Positions 49,101 through 60,782 of a stretch of DNA of 64,000 nucleotides are shown here, one piece after another. The position numbers and the translations under genes were made by a program. The notes under the pieces are model-generated. The model was not told the origin of the DNA and ran no database searches. It saw nothing but the letters and a program-made list of their open reading frames with translations. Position 1 is the first letter of the stretch; each line of letters starts with the position of its first letter. Origin of the DNA: Dicaeum eximium (lineage: Eukaryota; Chordata; Aves; Passeriformes; Dicaeidae); assembly GCA_013396995.1 (NCBI GenBank), contig VWZP01002415.1, positions 692,411 through 756,410 on the forward strand. Direction: 5' to 3'.

Positions 49101-52100
49101 CTGTGTAATATAAATCACATTAATTAATTATTGTGCTAAAAAAGCACCTCTCAAATTATCTCAATATAAAATACTTCTAGAAATTTTATTTTTTTCTTGA
49201 AGACCTGCTTTAATTAAAAAAAAAACCCCTCTTGTTGTGTTATAAAGATGAGGCATTAAGGTCCAGACAGGCACCAGAATTGCTGCAGACTCCTACTGAG
49301 AGGGTCAGAGGTAGGGACCTACACCTGCTGCCCCATGAGTGAAGAAGTCAGCCACCTCTGCAGGCTGTCTCAGGTTGTCCAGGTGACAGAGAAGCAGCTG
49401 TTCAGTAGAAATGCTTGGCAGGACTGACACCTTCCTGCTGAAGTCCTGGTTTCCATCCCCCACAGCACCTACCTGAAATCCTACGTTTCCAGTTCATGCG
49501 GAGGAAGGCAGGGATCTAACAATAGAGAACTCATCTCCTTTAAAACACAGACACACAGAAAAGGACACATCTCTCAGCAGGATGGCTCAGCACGTGCTGC
49601 TGAAGAGGTAAAGAGAGACCCCAGTGCCTCTCCTACCTCTTACCTGGGATGCCCAGCACAGTGCAAGAAGCCACAAAACTTCATGGAGACAGAATGAGGG
49701 GAACTGGAATGAATGAGATGCTGGTGCCTGGAGATCAGGACATGTAAATCTTCAGCTCCCACTAACATTTACAGGATTGCTCCTGCATTTCACATTGAGT
49801 AATACCCCCAAAAAATCTGAAATCAAACGGGCAGTTAGGGCTGTCTTCAAGGATTCTGACTTGCCCAAATTAGTAGGCTGCAAAGTCAGGTGCCCTCAAG
49901 AGAGGCCCTTGGTTTCGTTCTTACTTAAATTTAGTCTTACAAATCTTCCATTGCTCCCTCTATGAGAGCAGCTCAGCCTATGCAGCGATGCCTTCTGGAT
50001 TTCTAAATTTGCCATAACAGAAACAGAATAATTAACAGAACTTTAAAAACTCATGCTAGAAGGCTGGGTAATTTTAGAAGTGACTTTATAAAGTTTTTTC
50101 TACATTGGAACATAAGAAATCAAAGACCAAGTAATTAAAGGTACAAGGGCAATGCATTCTAGTTTAACAATACTAACTCTCATTGTAGGGGTTCTCACAT
50201 AGAAGCAAAAGGCACTAATTTCTTCGGAAAAATTGGAATGAACTGAGCCCAGTTTAATTTTTCAGGAGAAAATCCACATCATAGTTAGAAGTACAGGAAT
50301 TTCCATCTCATCTACAAAGAAGCACTAGAGGAAGTGAACCAACTTCTACAATGCCCAATCATTTTTGCAGTGGAGTCATCACCAGAAATAAAAAAAAAAT
50401 TGTTTAGGGCTTTTTCATGCTGTTTCTCTCACTCCTTTTGGAAGGTAACCTTCCAGAGGAGCTCCTAAAAACTTGAAAGCATCCACTCATCTCCACTGGC
50501 TGCAAAAGAGCCTCAAGTGATTGGTGGAGCTATCTATGCTACAGATAGCTAAAGTATCAGAGATGTATCTCATCATATACACCTGCTTCTGCATCTGTCC
50601 AGAAGTGCTGCAGCACTGGCAGTATGCCATGCCCATCCCAAACTAGAATTTACAAAACAGGCTTTACATTATCTACGCCACAGAGAAGATCCAGCCGTAG
50701 GTGTTTTCAGAGCTCAACCAACAGCTTAGGCTGCAAAAAAAAGCCCATAAATGAAACAAAGTCTTGGTAGAACACTCCCTTAACCTAATAATTCAGTAGT
50801 GAAAATATTAGGAAGATGTGGTTTCACTTGTTCTCAGGATCCCAGACGATTTTCAACAGTCTCTCCTCACCTCTTGCATCAGTGGATTATTACCTGATCT
50901 CAATTAGGAACAGAAAGGGCACCCTCCCTGGCCTCTGTAAAAGCTGTTACACTTTTAAAGACTAATTAAATGCTCAGCTGAAGGGAGACACCTGGGCTGG
51001 GGTAGTTACTGCACTGATGGAGAGAGCCTGGCTTCCACTGCTGCTCTCCTGACAGCCAAACTGTGAAACTCTACGTCATCTGGTACCAAACAGTGGCTGC
51101 AGCACATCCTCCCACTTTCTTCCCACACTCACCCTTTCTCTCCAGCTCGAGGAGTGTGAAGTGTGAAAGAGCTCACAGGAGGAGCTGATAGTACTGCTCA
51201 TCTCCTCTAGATCAGATGCAGAACACAGGCTGATAAATGACAGCTTCAATTCCCCTTCAGTGAGAAAGGAAAAGAAATCCAAGTCCAGGGAACCAAATTC
51301 AGAATTATTATTCTCACAGTTAAAGTGTCAATAAAGAAGCAAAAGATGATAGAAGAGATGTCACTTCATCTCTCTTCCTTTGAGAGGAATTACTTTTACA
51401 GAAAAAGGCAACACTGACACCTGAAAGAACAGTGGGTCTCAAACTATAGCACTGAGATTTTCACATAGGCTTCAGTGCCTCCCTCTTGCCATCCTGGGTG
51501 TTAAAGCAATACCCTCAACCACCAAAAACTTCCCTGTCTTTGACACAGACCCTAAGTCCAGTAAATCAAAGGAAGACACTGTTACATTTATTACAGCTGT
51601 GACTATATCCCCTCTGGAGATGAGATTAACTGACTCTTGGAGGAACTGTAATTTTTTTCACAAGACCTTCTCTTTCAAAAGACAGGGAAATGTTAGTGGA
51701 ATTTCTACTCATGATGGCAAAAAGGCTTAATTTTATTTCAGGTCAGCCACAGAGGTTTGGATTGCAGTAACCTATTGAAGGCAGAGCACCGATTAAACGA
51801 GGAGTATATCTCATTATTGCTATGTTCTGTGCCACACATTGGCAAAGCTGGTTATGTAGACAGGACAATAATATAAGCCAGGAACAAGTTCTACTTTGGT
51901 ATTTATGAACACTGTGTTACTTATCAGCAGTACTGTAATGATTTGGTATCAAGCTGAATTCACTGTCACACAGTAAGGCAGAACAACACAACCCAACAGT
52001 CTGTGCATAAATATCCATACCCCAATTTTACAAATGAACAGTCTCTGTAAGGGGCACTTAAGAAGTCCCATTACAACTCACATTTTCCTCCACCATACAG

Positions 52101-54429
52101 TGCAGCCACTGACTTATGACTGTTTTACCTCTTACACTTGAGCAGAGTTGTGGTTTTCTCTATGTGTGCCATTTTGTTTTGAGAGCAGCTATAGGAACTT
52201 TTGTTATGCTGGAAGCTCACCGGCAGATCCTGTGCCCAGAACACTCATAAAGACACAGGTCAGCTCAGGGATTCTTATTCAGTCATGAATTGGCTGAAGA
52301 TGGATGAAGCTCAGTTGCTGAAAGATGGGGTAGAATAAAATTTCTAACAGTACTGGGGATAAAACAAGGATCCTGCACTAGCACTAGAGGCAAATATAAG
52401 TGCTCCTGTTACACCTCTCCTATGCTGGGACTAAGGCTAAAACCAGAGGTGGTAAAAATGACAGGTCCTCAGCCTGTCATTGATGGTCCAACCTGAACTC
52501 AAAGACAGGAAATAGTGCCACAGGGTGAGAGGTTTGCTGCCTCCACAGCTTGCCCAGGGACCTCCTCCTGCCACCACTGTACCTGCTGCAACGTAGTGGT
52601 GCAGAGGCTGCCTTGGGGGAATGGGGAGGCACCAAGAGAGAATGACGAAGGAAAAAGTGGCTGTTGCAGAGGTATGGAGTCTCAGAATGAGGTACTTCAG
52701 CAGCTGAGTACAGCCATTTTCAAGCAACCAGAAATATCTATCCACTCTCAGGTGCTCTTTGGGGACATGTCTTTATCACTTAGAGAAATTACTCCAGCAG
52801 CATTTCTGCTAAATCATCGTCAAGCTGGAAGTTTTCCCCAAAACAGCTGAGAAGCTGAACTTTTTTCACTCTACTAATATGGGGAATAATCCATCACATA
52901 CAAACATGCAGCACTTGAATCATAAAGGTCACTGTCTTGTGTTGATATGAATCATGCCCTGCGGTACTAGTGCCTGCTTTATTTATTGCACAGCAAGATG
53001 ATCTTAATTACTTAGTGCAAGCTAAAAGACAGGACAGCCAGTTCAGGTAGTATTTTAGGGAAGTGACTTTCTTATTAGGCTCTCTCTCTGCTTGCTGGAT
53101 ACTATTCCAATTGTTCTAGATATCTTGACATGTCTCTACCTCAGTGTCTCAGAAAAGAGCATTCTGCAAATGCTTTACACAAGAAACATTTTGGCTTAAA
53201 CAAAACCCCCTAAATCAGGCAATCCTGGTTATTTCATAGACAGATAACAGAAGTGCTTGAAACTAGGGAGCATTAAATACAAGAAAAATGTGCACATATA
53301 ATAAACAAGAGAGTCAATTCTAAAGACTTTTGCTACATTTTTGGAGAATGTTTATGTTTATTTTCCCTCTTTTTTGTTGTTTCTCAGGTATTTTCATGGG
53401 TGTATTATGTACAGAAAAGACAATGCCATTCTACTTAACAGCTTGTTTTAAAACAATAATTCAAGGTTCTCCACATCAAAAAATGACTAGTCAAAAAAAA
53501 ATCATAACAGTTCAAAGTAGTGGCTCTTGGAAAGCTGGACTTAAGATATTTCTCACCATTCCAACCACAACAAACTTGTGCTCTCAATTTTTAGTTTTCA
53601 TACTAAAATAAATTAAAATCTCTTTCAAGGAGGGTGTTGTTGAATGATTTAAGAATTAAAAATCTCAAATGGGTTCAGAAAGATCACTGAAATCTCACAG
53701 TTATTTTTGCATATGCCCAAAATAAAATATGAAAGCATTAAGCATATAAGTGAAAAAATAGTGACAGACAGCAATAAGAGGCAAAACAGTTATCTTCCTT
53801 ATATACAGAAATATTTTTACATAAGTAACAAGAAATGTCAAAAATACACAATTTTGGGTACAAAAGAATCATTTCAGCAATAGATTTGTACAATTGAGAC
53901 CTGTGTAAGCAGCATGCTTTGACTGAATGAATTAAACTGCAACATACTTCAAAATACATTCATTTAAATCCTCCATAATAAAAATGTCTGAAAATAGAAC
54001 ATGAGGGAATACAGATTAGTAATGACTATCATCTCTGGAGAGGAAGAAAATTATAATTCCATTTTAAAGTCAAGAAGGATGAGTCTGAGTTTTTAAAATC
54101 CTTGGTCGTGGTCAAGACCAGTAAATTGCCTCAGGAGACCCACTTCTGCCAATATGTAAGTGTTTTAACATTACAAATCTCAGCGAGGTTATGCAGGATT
54201 CTTGGCAGGATCACAGACAGCAAGACTGAGCAGTTCAGAGGTCTTCAACTTGGTCCTAGGACTTCAGCTGTAATTATCAAGGCACTGCTCTCAAGACAGT
54301 ACATAGACACAATAGCTCAAATGATTCTGTAAACACATAATTACCCTGGGGATACTTCTACACCACCTTGTTTCTTTTTTTGAACACCCTTTTGTTCGCT
54401 ATATGCTTTGATAACCTAAAAACACCTGG

Positions 54430-54467
54430 TAAGTGTGAATCACTATGGTAAGTGTGTATCACTATGG
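54430..54467. repeat. 19-bp tandem duplication
   Basis: Two adjacent 19-bp units, TAAGTGTGAATCACTATGG and TAAGTGTGTATCACTATGG, differ by one base. Confidence 0.9.
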
Positions 54468-55265
54468 AAATCACCTCTGAATTTGGGCAACACAATTTGG
54501 GTTTCTTTTCTCCAAGGATCAGTAGATGCAGCTTTGACCAGAAACTCTGTTACAGTCAATGTAAACAAGCACTTTATTATCAAGAGAAATTAACTGTCTT
54601 TGATGTTTGCAATTCATACTTCACAGCCAGTACGTATCAGAGATCATGAAAATCCCACAAAATGTTTTTCCCTCCTCCTTCAGGAATGTAATTTCACTAA
54701 TTTCCCTATATTGCTCATCTTCTTTCCTTCTTAAATTACTGTGCTTTACAACATTTAAATCTCCTGCATCACAGAGCTGGAAGACAGCAAAAATACCTGT
54801 TCCTGCCATTTAGACAATGTACACTCTCACTCTGTTACATTAACTCTAAGCACAATTTTGCTGCTTTCAGAGATAAACAGGTATGACAGCTTTGAAACAG
54901 AAAATTCATACTAACCAGGTCATAAACTTGTGCTATCATTGTAAATGTAATTGAAAAATAAAAGCCTTACTGCAAAGACACACTAAAACACTTTGCTTTA
55001 TAGTAGAACTCCTTTAGATCAGAAATATCTATACCATCATCAGTAAAACTGACAATGAAGGGAAAGCATGGCCATCAATAACATCACCACTGCCAGGTGC
55101 CTTTACACGTAACCCACAGTCTCAGCTGGCAGCTTTTTGTTTTTTTAATAAAATTACTGAATATTAAAAATCATTCCTTTTATATTCCTAAAATTTAAAT
55201 ACCAACAACAGTTTTACCAATAGCTGTCAATGAGAAGAACAGAGCTAACTTAGCTTAATTAATTC

Positions 55266-55271
55266 TTTATT
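55266..55271 (-). terminator. GPR63: Possible distal poly(A) signal for GPR63
   Basis: TTTATT on the plus strand is AATAAA on the minus strand, about 2.1 kb past the GPR63 stop. Another AATAAA lies at 55664-55669. Either could end a long GPR63 3'UTR, but nothing in the sequence proves use. Confidence 0.2.
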
Positions 55272-55981
55272 GAAGACCTTAAAAAAACAAATTCCAGGGT
55301 TTGAACATTTTGTTGCCCTCAAGAAGCGAGCAGTCCCTGGACACCCACACAGGACAAGGCATTCCCTTCATACCCATGTGCACTGTGTGGATACACAGAA
55401 GCAGACAAAATTACTATTATTTTTGCTCCTCTGGTACAGAAACAACAGAGAGGTCCCCATGCTTTGGGGCACTGAAGGACAGATGGAAGCAAGAGAAGCC
55501 CAAACCCTAGCTCTGCTTGTTTGTTGTACATCAATTTCTCTGTTCTCAGCCATGGCCCCCAAAAAGCTGATTCTGCAGGTATTCTTCCCAGCCTCAGAGC
55601 AACTGGGGATCTGGCTCCAAAGCCCAAACCTAAGTCTTAATTCTACTTGTCTCACAATAAATATTTATTTAGCTGATTGGGAAAAAAAAAAATCTGAGTT
55701 TGGTTTGCTATCATCAAGGAAAATCTTTGTCTTTCTGCTTTCCAGGAGGATACCAACACAGCCTGACATTAATCAGAAAGGTAGTTTGGCATTTTAGGGA
55801 GAGAAGCTGATGCCTAATAGATGAGAACAGTGAGTAAACCCTTGAGGCAGCAGCCACTACAGAGACAAAGAGGTAATGAAAAAATCAATGTGAAGTAGTA
55901 TCAGAGGGAAAAGGGGAATTTAACCTACATCCCAAGCAAACTCTGCTAGCTGACAGTTATCAGGGGTAATGACTGAAAGAG

Positions 55982-56216
55982 AGTAGATTTAGAAAAGATA
56001 TAGGAAGGAATTCTTCCATGTGAAGGTGGGGAAGCACTGGAACAGGTTTCCCAAAGAAGCTGTGGATGTTCCATCCCTGGAAGAGTTCAAGGCCAAATTG
56101 AATGGGGCTCTGAGTAGCCTGGTCTAGTGGAAGGTGTCCCTGATCATGGCAGGGGAGTTAAAACAGGATGGCATTTATAGTTACTTCCAAACCAAGCCAT
56201 TTTATGATTCTGTGAC
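55982..56216 (+). mobile_element. CR1 LINE 3' end
   Basis: A 3'-terminal CR1 fragment in plus orientation: AGGAAGGAATTCTTCCATGTGA, then GAAGCACTGGAACAGGTTTCC, GTGGATGTTCCATCCCTGGA and GGAAGGTGTCCCTGATCATG. It ends in TTTTATGATTCTGTGACTG, the remains of the terminal octamers. It lies downstream of the GPR63 stop in the opposite orientation, so it might sit within a long GPR63 3'UTR. Confidence 0.93.
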
Positions 56217-57408
56217 TGTTTATGGTTTTGATCCAATACTTAAATTGTAAAACAAGTCCAGGATTCTTTTTCTCCCTGTAATTACTATGTAGACTAAATC
56301 CTAACCTCAACTATGGTTCATTTGCCATCTGTGTGCTGGTTTACCCTACTATTTCTAATCCTATCCCAACAAATGCCTGACAGGATGATTTCAGCAGTGT
56401 AGAGCACACCTAGCTTTATATAAGCTCCAAGCAGAAACATTACACCAACACAGTATAAACTGCAGGCCCAAAAATCACTGTTTCAGATGGGTTTTGAGGC
56501 ACATCATCAGGCTTGATAATTTGTAACAGCCTCAAGTAACAACTACAGTCATCCTTTACCCTGTAACAATTTTAACATGAACACTAGTCTTCTAAACCAT
56601 GTGTTAGCCTAAATCTCAGGTCATGGTATTTTTCTTTCTTTCTTTTTCATTCCTCTGCTTTCTCCTTCTAACTCTCCTGATAACTGAGCAGGTAATTTTG
56701 ATCAATTGTTAGGAAACCAGAAAATCTATGGACATGTAGCTATACCAACACAAATTGCCCTCCTAGAGCTTACATGCGTTTTTCATTGAAATTCACCAAT
56801 ATAACAAATAATAATAAGCAATAATAATACACCTTCAATACAGAACAAAATATTCAAATGAACAAACCATATAGTAAATTCTGTAAAGTGCACAAAAATA
56901 TTTATGGAAATATTAAAAAAGGGTTTTTAATGTTACCATGAAAACTTCTGAAATAATTCATTAAATTAGACAGAAATAATCTAATGAGACTTTTTGGCTC
57001 TAATATACTGGCAGACAGCAGCAAGAGTTTTCAAAAAAATTACACCAACTAAATACACCATACCTTAGCAGCATAAAAAAAGTCCCTACAATTAGATAAA
57101 ATTGCAGGCCTAGTAAGCATAAACCTGACAAGATGTTCCAAATATAGTTTTCATTAAAAGAATGGATTTCCATGGAATCCTAGAGGTAACATTTGTTATT
57201 CTGTTTACATTGTGTTCTGGTAGTAAACCCAACTATAGCCAATCATGCTTCCTCCCTCTATCTTCCCAGAATTGCACAGAGTACTGAAAATTTAATCAAG
57301 TTATAAGATACGGCCACACTGAAAAAGCCATATGAAACAAAACAAAATTCAACCTAAAGCCTAAAAACAAAGGACCCCAGCAAACGACACTGTCAAACAA
57401 CCGCAGTT
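56217..57408. other. GPR63: GPR63 3'UTR / downstream flank
   Basis: AT-rich sequence directly past the GPR63 stop on the minus strand. Part of it is surely 3'UTR, but its end cannot be fixed from sequence alone. A weak ATTAAA lies about 115 nt after the stop. No repeat was recognised. Confidence 0.55.
57291..57296 (-). terminator. GPR63: Possible proximal poly(A) signal ATTAAA for GPR63
   Basis: TTTAAT on the plus strand is ATTAAA on the minus strand, 113-118 nt past the GPR63 stop, with a modest TCTGTG stretch downstream. It is the second-best hexamer and could be a chance match. Confidence 0.25.
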
Positions 57409-58668
57409 TCAAACTACCGACCGATGCTCCCCACACACGTAGATGGCACTGGGCCGGATGCGCCGCCTCGTATGGCCAGGGAGCTGTGGCAAGAACTTGA
57501 AGAATCTGGGCATCAAGTCTAAGCATGCATCGTGAAACTTCTTAATCCTCCAGTAGTAAATCAGTGGGTTCAGTGCAGACTTGAGGTAGCAGAGCCAAAG
57601 GAGCCAAGTGCTTATCTCAAAAAAGTTGTGCTTGTAGTAGAAGTGGCTGTTGAAAGTGGCAATAAGGCTGTAAGTGGTGAATGGTGCCCAACAGACTATG
57701 AAGACAAGGAACAAAATCAAGATGGTTGTGAAGGCACGAGTTTTAAAGCTCATATCAATATTCATCTGAAAAGGTCTCTGTAAGCTCATGAGACCAAGTT
57801 TGCTGGCCTGGCTGAGACATATGCTATCAGGGTGGCTGTGGATGCGAACTGCGTTGTGGCGGACAGTGTTGAGTATGCCCATAAAAGAATACAGCATTAC
57901 CAGGAATGGAATAAAAAAAGCAATTAGCAAGATAACTATCACGTAGGCTCGGTAACCTGGGCTTGTAGAGTAGCCAAAAACACATTGAGGCGCTCTCGAG
58001 GGTATCTGCAGATTAGGATTCCCTACTGATAACGGAAAAGCAACAACAAAGGATGCTGCCCAGGAAATCACAATAAGAATCTTTGCACGGTAGGGGTTCA
58101 GTTTATCTTGCCTCTGAACTATGATAAGAAATCGGTCAATACTAATAATAAGAAGAATGGCTACCCCCTCTACAACAAAAAGCCAGAAGAACATGGCAGA
58201 AACTCTGCAAAATATATCCCCAAAAATCCACTGAGTGGTAATGATTGTTATCAGAGCAAATGGCATGTTCAGCACTGCCAGCAGCAGGTCTGCAAAAGCC
58301 AGGCTTGCTAAGAGGATATTAATTGCAGATCGCATAGCTGCCTTCTGGTAGACCATGAGGCAGACAACAAAGTTTCCAAGGAAAGAAACCAATAGGATAA
58401 ATATCATAGCAGCAGAAAGAATGACCTGGAGAGGCAAACTCAAGCTCCTGAAAACTTCTTGTGACGGCAGGATAGCTGTGGTGTTTACTAGGAAAGTACT
58501 TCTCTCAGTGGTGAGCACAGCACCTGAACTATATCTCAGTGGCTGTGTTGTGCCACTATGAAGCAAGAACTGGGGAGTGGTAAAATTCGTATAGGCATTT
58601 TCATAAACAATGAAAGTAGTATTTGAGGTCCCAGAGTGGGCCAGCGTCAACATTGCTGAGAAAACCAT
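57409..58668 (-). CDS. GPR63: GPR63 (PSP24-beta), orphan class A GPCR
   Basis: This is a complete intronless coding sequence of 419 residues, the same length as I recall for human GPR63 and nearly identical through the helices. It is a rhodopsin-like receptor at the plasma membrane, enriched in brain. It is related to GPR45/PSP24, and sphingosine-1-phosphate and related lipids have been proposed as ligands. Visible features: N-glycosylation sequons at N16, N28 and N62; TM1 with GN at 98-99; TM2 LAFAD with D127; Cys154 and Cys229 for the extracellular disulfide; IDRF at 177-180 in place of DRY; Trp203 in TM4; Pro254 in TM5; CWAPF at 326-330 in TM6; NPLIY at 367-371 in TM7; and Cys382 as a possible palmitoylation site. 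The start is the ATG at 58668: it matches the MVFSA start of the family, has G at -3 and +4, and an in-frame TGA lies upstream. The frame is intact and under evident constraint. Confidence 0.98.
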   Translation of the reverse strand: MVFSAMLTLAHSGTSNTTFIVYENAYTNFTTPQFLLHSGTTQPLRYSSGAVLTTERSTFLVNTTAILPSQEVFRSLSLPLQVILSAAMIFILLVSFLGNFVVCLMVYQKAAMRSAINILLASLAFADLLLAVLNMPFALITIITTQWIFGDIFCRVSAMFFWLFVVEGVAILLIISIDRFLIIVQRQDKLNPYRAKILIVISWAASFVVAFPLSVGNPNLQIPSRAPQCVFGYSTSPGYRAYVIVILLIAFFIPFLVMLYSFMGILNTVRHNAVRIHSHPDSICLSQASKLGLMSLQRPFQMNIDMSFKTRAFTTILILFLVFIVCWAPFTTYSLIATFNSHFYYKHNFFEISTWLLWLCYLKSALNPLIYYWRIKKFHDACLDLMPRFFKFLPQLPGHTRRRIRPSAIYVCGEHRSVV

Positions 58669-58810
58669 TGCTTCAGGAAAAATGAAAGCAGAACCAAAGG
58701 TCTTCAAGGCATTTCATCTTGTTCAGGCAGTATTTTGAACTGGTCATTTAACAATCAAAATTCAAGGTTTGAAAGCATCAAAGTTCTTAAGTTCATGTAA
58801 GTATTTCCAT
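58669..58810 (-). promoter_or_regulatory. GPR63: GPR63 5'UTR in the coding exon, with several uORFs
   Basis: This leader segment lies between a predicted 3' splice site and the GPR63 start. On the minus strand the tract TTTCTTCTTTTTCAG ends at 58811, an excellent acceptor, so the exon should begin at 58810. The 142 nt contain upstream ATGs opening short ORFs: 58810-58793 (5 codons), 58796-58755 (13 codons), 58747-58673 (24 codons) and 58712-58704 (2 codons), each with its own stop. The third stops only 4 nt before the main ATG. Such leaders usually lower translation and can make it conditional. That effect is inferred here. Confidence 0.75.
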
Positions 58811-59645
58811 CTGAAAAAGAAGAAAGACATGTACATAAACAAAGTAAAACTCTCTGAAACCAGTGTAACCTAATGATTGCTCAGCTTTACTTAATGAGAA
58901 CAGTATCCTTAATATATGTTTACACTTCAGGCTGGCACAATTTATTTAGGCACCAGACATGGTAGTCTCATAATATTTGGCCTTTCTCTCATAGGTCCTA
59001 CTCCTGTAGTCCTGCTGATACTGTACAATACTCTCAACTCACCACACTTTTTTCCTACTATAACCAATGCTGGAGAACTTTTGTGTTTGAAAACAACCTT
59101 TACTGATTAAGAGTAAATAAATCACACAAGAACAAGTATTTTGAATCTTGTAATTTTTGAACTAACTTTGTTATTTTGTTTTGAAATTGTCTACAGGTGG
59201 AAACTTTAATAACATTTCTAAATAGCTTAAATAGTATCAGTATATTGCCTTTTTGCCTGTTTGGTAAGCACTGAAAGCCCATTTATCCAAGTTATTGCAC
59301 ATAATACAGAATTCTTTGTTCCATGTTAGTGATTCATATCAGAAGTGTCAGGAAAAACATGCAAGACATCCTAACCTGTTATTATGAAATAACTTGTCCA
59401 CAGGACAAAAGGATTTCTCAATTTGTTTCATTTAGAGGCTGACTCACATTAAGATGCAGGAAACCATCACTTCTTTGGTCACTACAACACTTCCCCTGGC
59501 AGTAAGCTTTCCTGCTTCCACTGGTCTGGGCATGCTTTTGTTAATTCATCTTGGTATCCCATATAATTTAACCACATGTGCTCTCTTGTTCCTTGTAAAT
59601 CAAATCCTTATACATCCTGCTGAACTCCCTCCCTTTTCATTATAG
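58811..59645 (-). other. GPR63: GPR63 5' intron (3' part)
   Basis: Sequence upstream of the GPR63 coding exon on the minus strand, taken as intron because of the strong acceptor at 58811-58812. Noncoding 5' exons of GPR63 are expected further right. None can be identified, and no CpG-island promoter is visible before the window ends. Confidence 0.55.
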
Positions 59646-59967
59646 CCATAGAATGGTTTGGGCTGGAGGGGCCTGTTAAGACCTTCTAGTTCTGACCCCC
59701 CCTGCTCTAGCAGCGACATTTTCCACTAGACCAGGTTGCTCAGAGCCTCATCCAACCTAGCCTTGAACACTTCCAGGGACAGGACATCCACAACATCCAT
59801 AGACACTCATAGGCAGTGCCTCACCAGTCTCACAGTAAAGAATGTCTTCCTAATATCTAGGGTGCATCTCTCATCCTTCAGCGTAAAACCATTGCCATGA
59901 CCTTGCAGAAAGTCCCTCTCCAGCCCTCCTGCAGGCCCCCTATAGGTACTGACAATCCTACATCTCC
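59646..59967 (-). mobile_element. CR1 LINE 3' fragment
   Basis: A 5'-truncated CR1 in minus orientation. The plus strand starts CCATAGAATGGTTTGGGCTG, then CTAGACCAGGTTGCTCAGAG, CTTGAACACTTCCAGGGACA, AATGTCTTCCTAATATCTAG and CAGAAAGTCCCTCTCCAGCC, the standard CR1 3' region in order. It ends near 59967. Confidence 0.95.
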
Positions 59968-60782
59968 TTTTATTTTACAAGCACTGCCTTGTTGCACTAT
60001 TACTACTAGTATTGTATTGTTACATATATTTGTATGTACATATTCTTAACAAACAAAATGCAAAGGAGTTGAGAGCTCTCTCACATTTTCAGTGCTACCT
60101 TCTCCCCTATGTCTCAGACTACTAAATTCTCAGAGCACACTGGCATCTGATCAAGCTGGAAACCAGAAGGATTCTATGCCCTTTTCAAAAAACAATCACT
60201 ACAGCCAGAAACAAAGTGGGCTTCACCTCATTCATTCTGGATGACTGCAATAGTCCCCTTCTGGCTGTTTTCATGTCTATCATTAGAAAAGGGATAAAGG
60301 CATCTTCAGAGGGCAATCTCTCTCCTCCATCTCTGCACACGACGACAAGCTTGTGCTACTAACACAAGCAGCTTACAGTAGCACAAACCCTGCCCACAGT
60401 ATTTATTCAGGTTCTGTTCAGTATCAATGTCAGGCAAAAATAAAGGGAGGGAAGATGTCTTTAATGAATTTACACAAGGACCATATGCTTTGTGTAGGAT
60501 AAAAAAACTTACCTTTTTCTGGCTAATACTTTGGCAACAAAGAAATTAACTGTAAGACAACAAAATCTGATCTATGCCCCCAGTTTGGACTCCTAGCAAT
60601 CTGAAAGCAAGTCTGCTCAGGCTGCTGTCAAGAATTCATCAAATAACATCAGCACTATGACCTGCTCCTTTCATTCCCTGACTATCTGCAAGCTCTATCA
60701 CTGGATGACTTCCAGGGCCAGACTATTATAAAGATAGATTATTATAAGATATTATTATAAACATCCTGATTTAATTCACTCT
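59968..60782. other. Noncoding, GPR63 5' intron or flank
   Basis: AT-rich unique-looking sequence between a CR1 fragment and an LTR. A short ATTATAA-type repetitive stretch lies at about 60723-60768. Nothing coding is seen. Confidence 0.5.

Larger units (their letters stand above)
46184..55981. other. Intergenic, no recognisable gene
   Basis: About 9.8 kb of largely unique-looking sequence. It has GC-richer patches at about 49260-49760 and 50850-51300 with no recognised content, and a 19-bp tandem duplication (54430-54467). The longest open frame (55270-55797, 175 codons from a non-ATG start) shows no domain I know. Confidence 0.5.

Noticed and set aside
55270..55797. 175-codon plus-strand frame, the longest outside GPR63 and the LTR
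   Set aside because: Non-ATG start, no domain, no splice context, and antisense to the likely GPR63 3' region.
58669..58707. N-terminal extension of GPR63 by 13 residues
   Set aside because: The extension begins with TTG, is preceded by an in-frame TGA nearby, and the family start MVFSA lies at 58668 in a strong ATG context.
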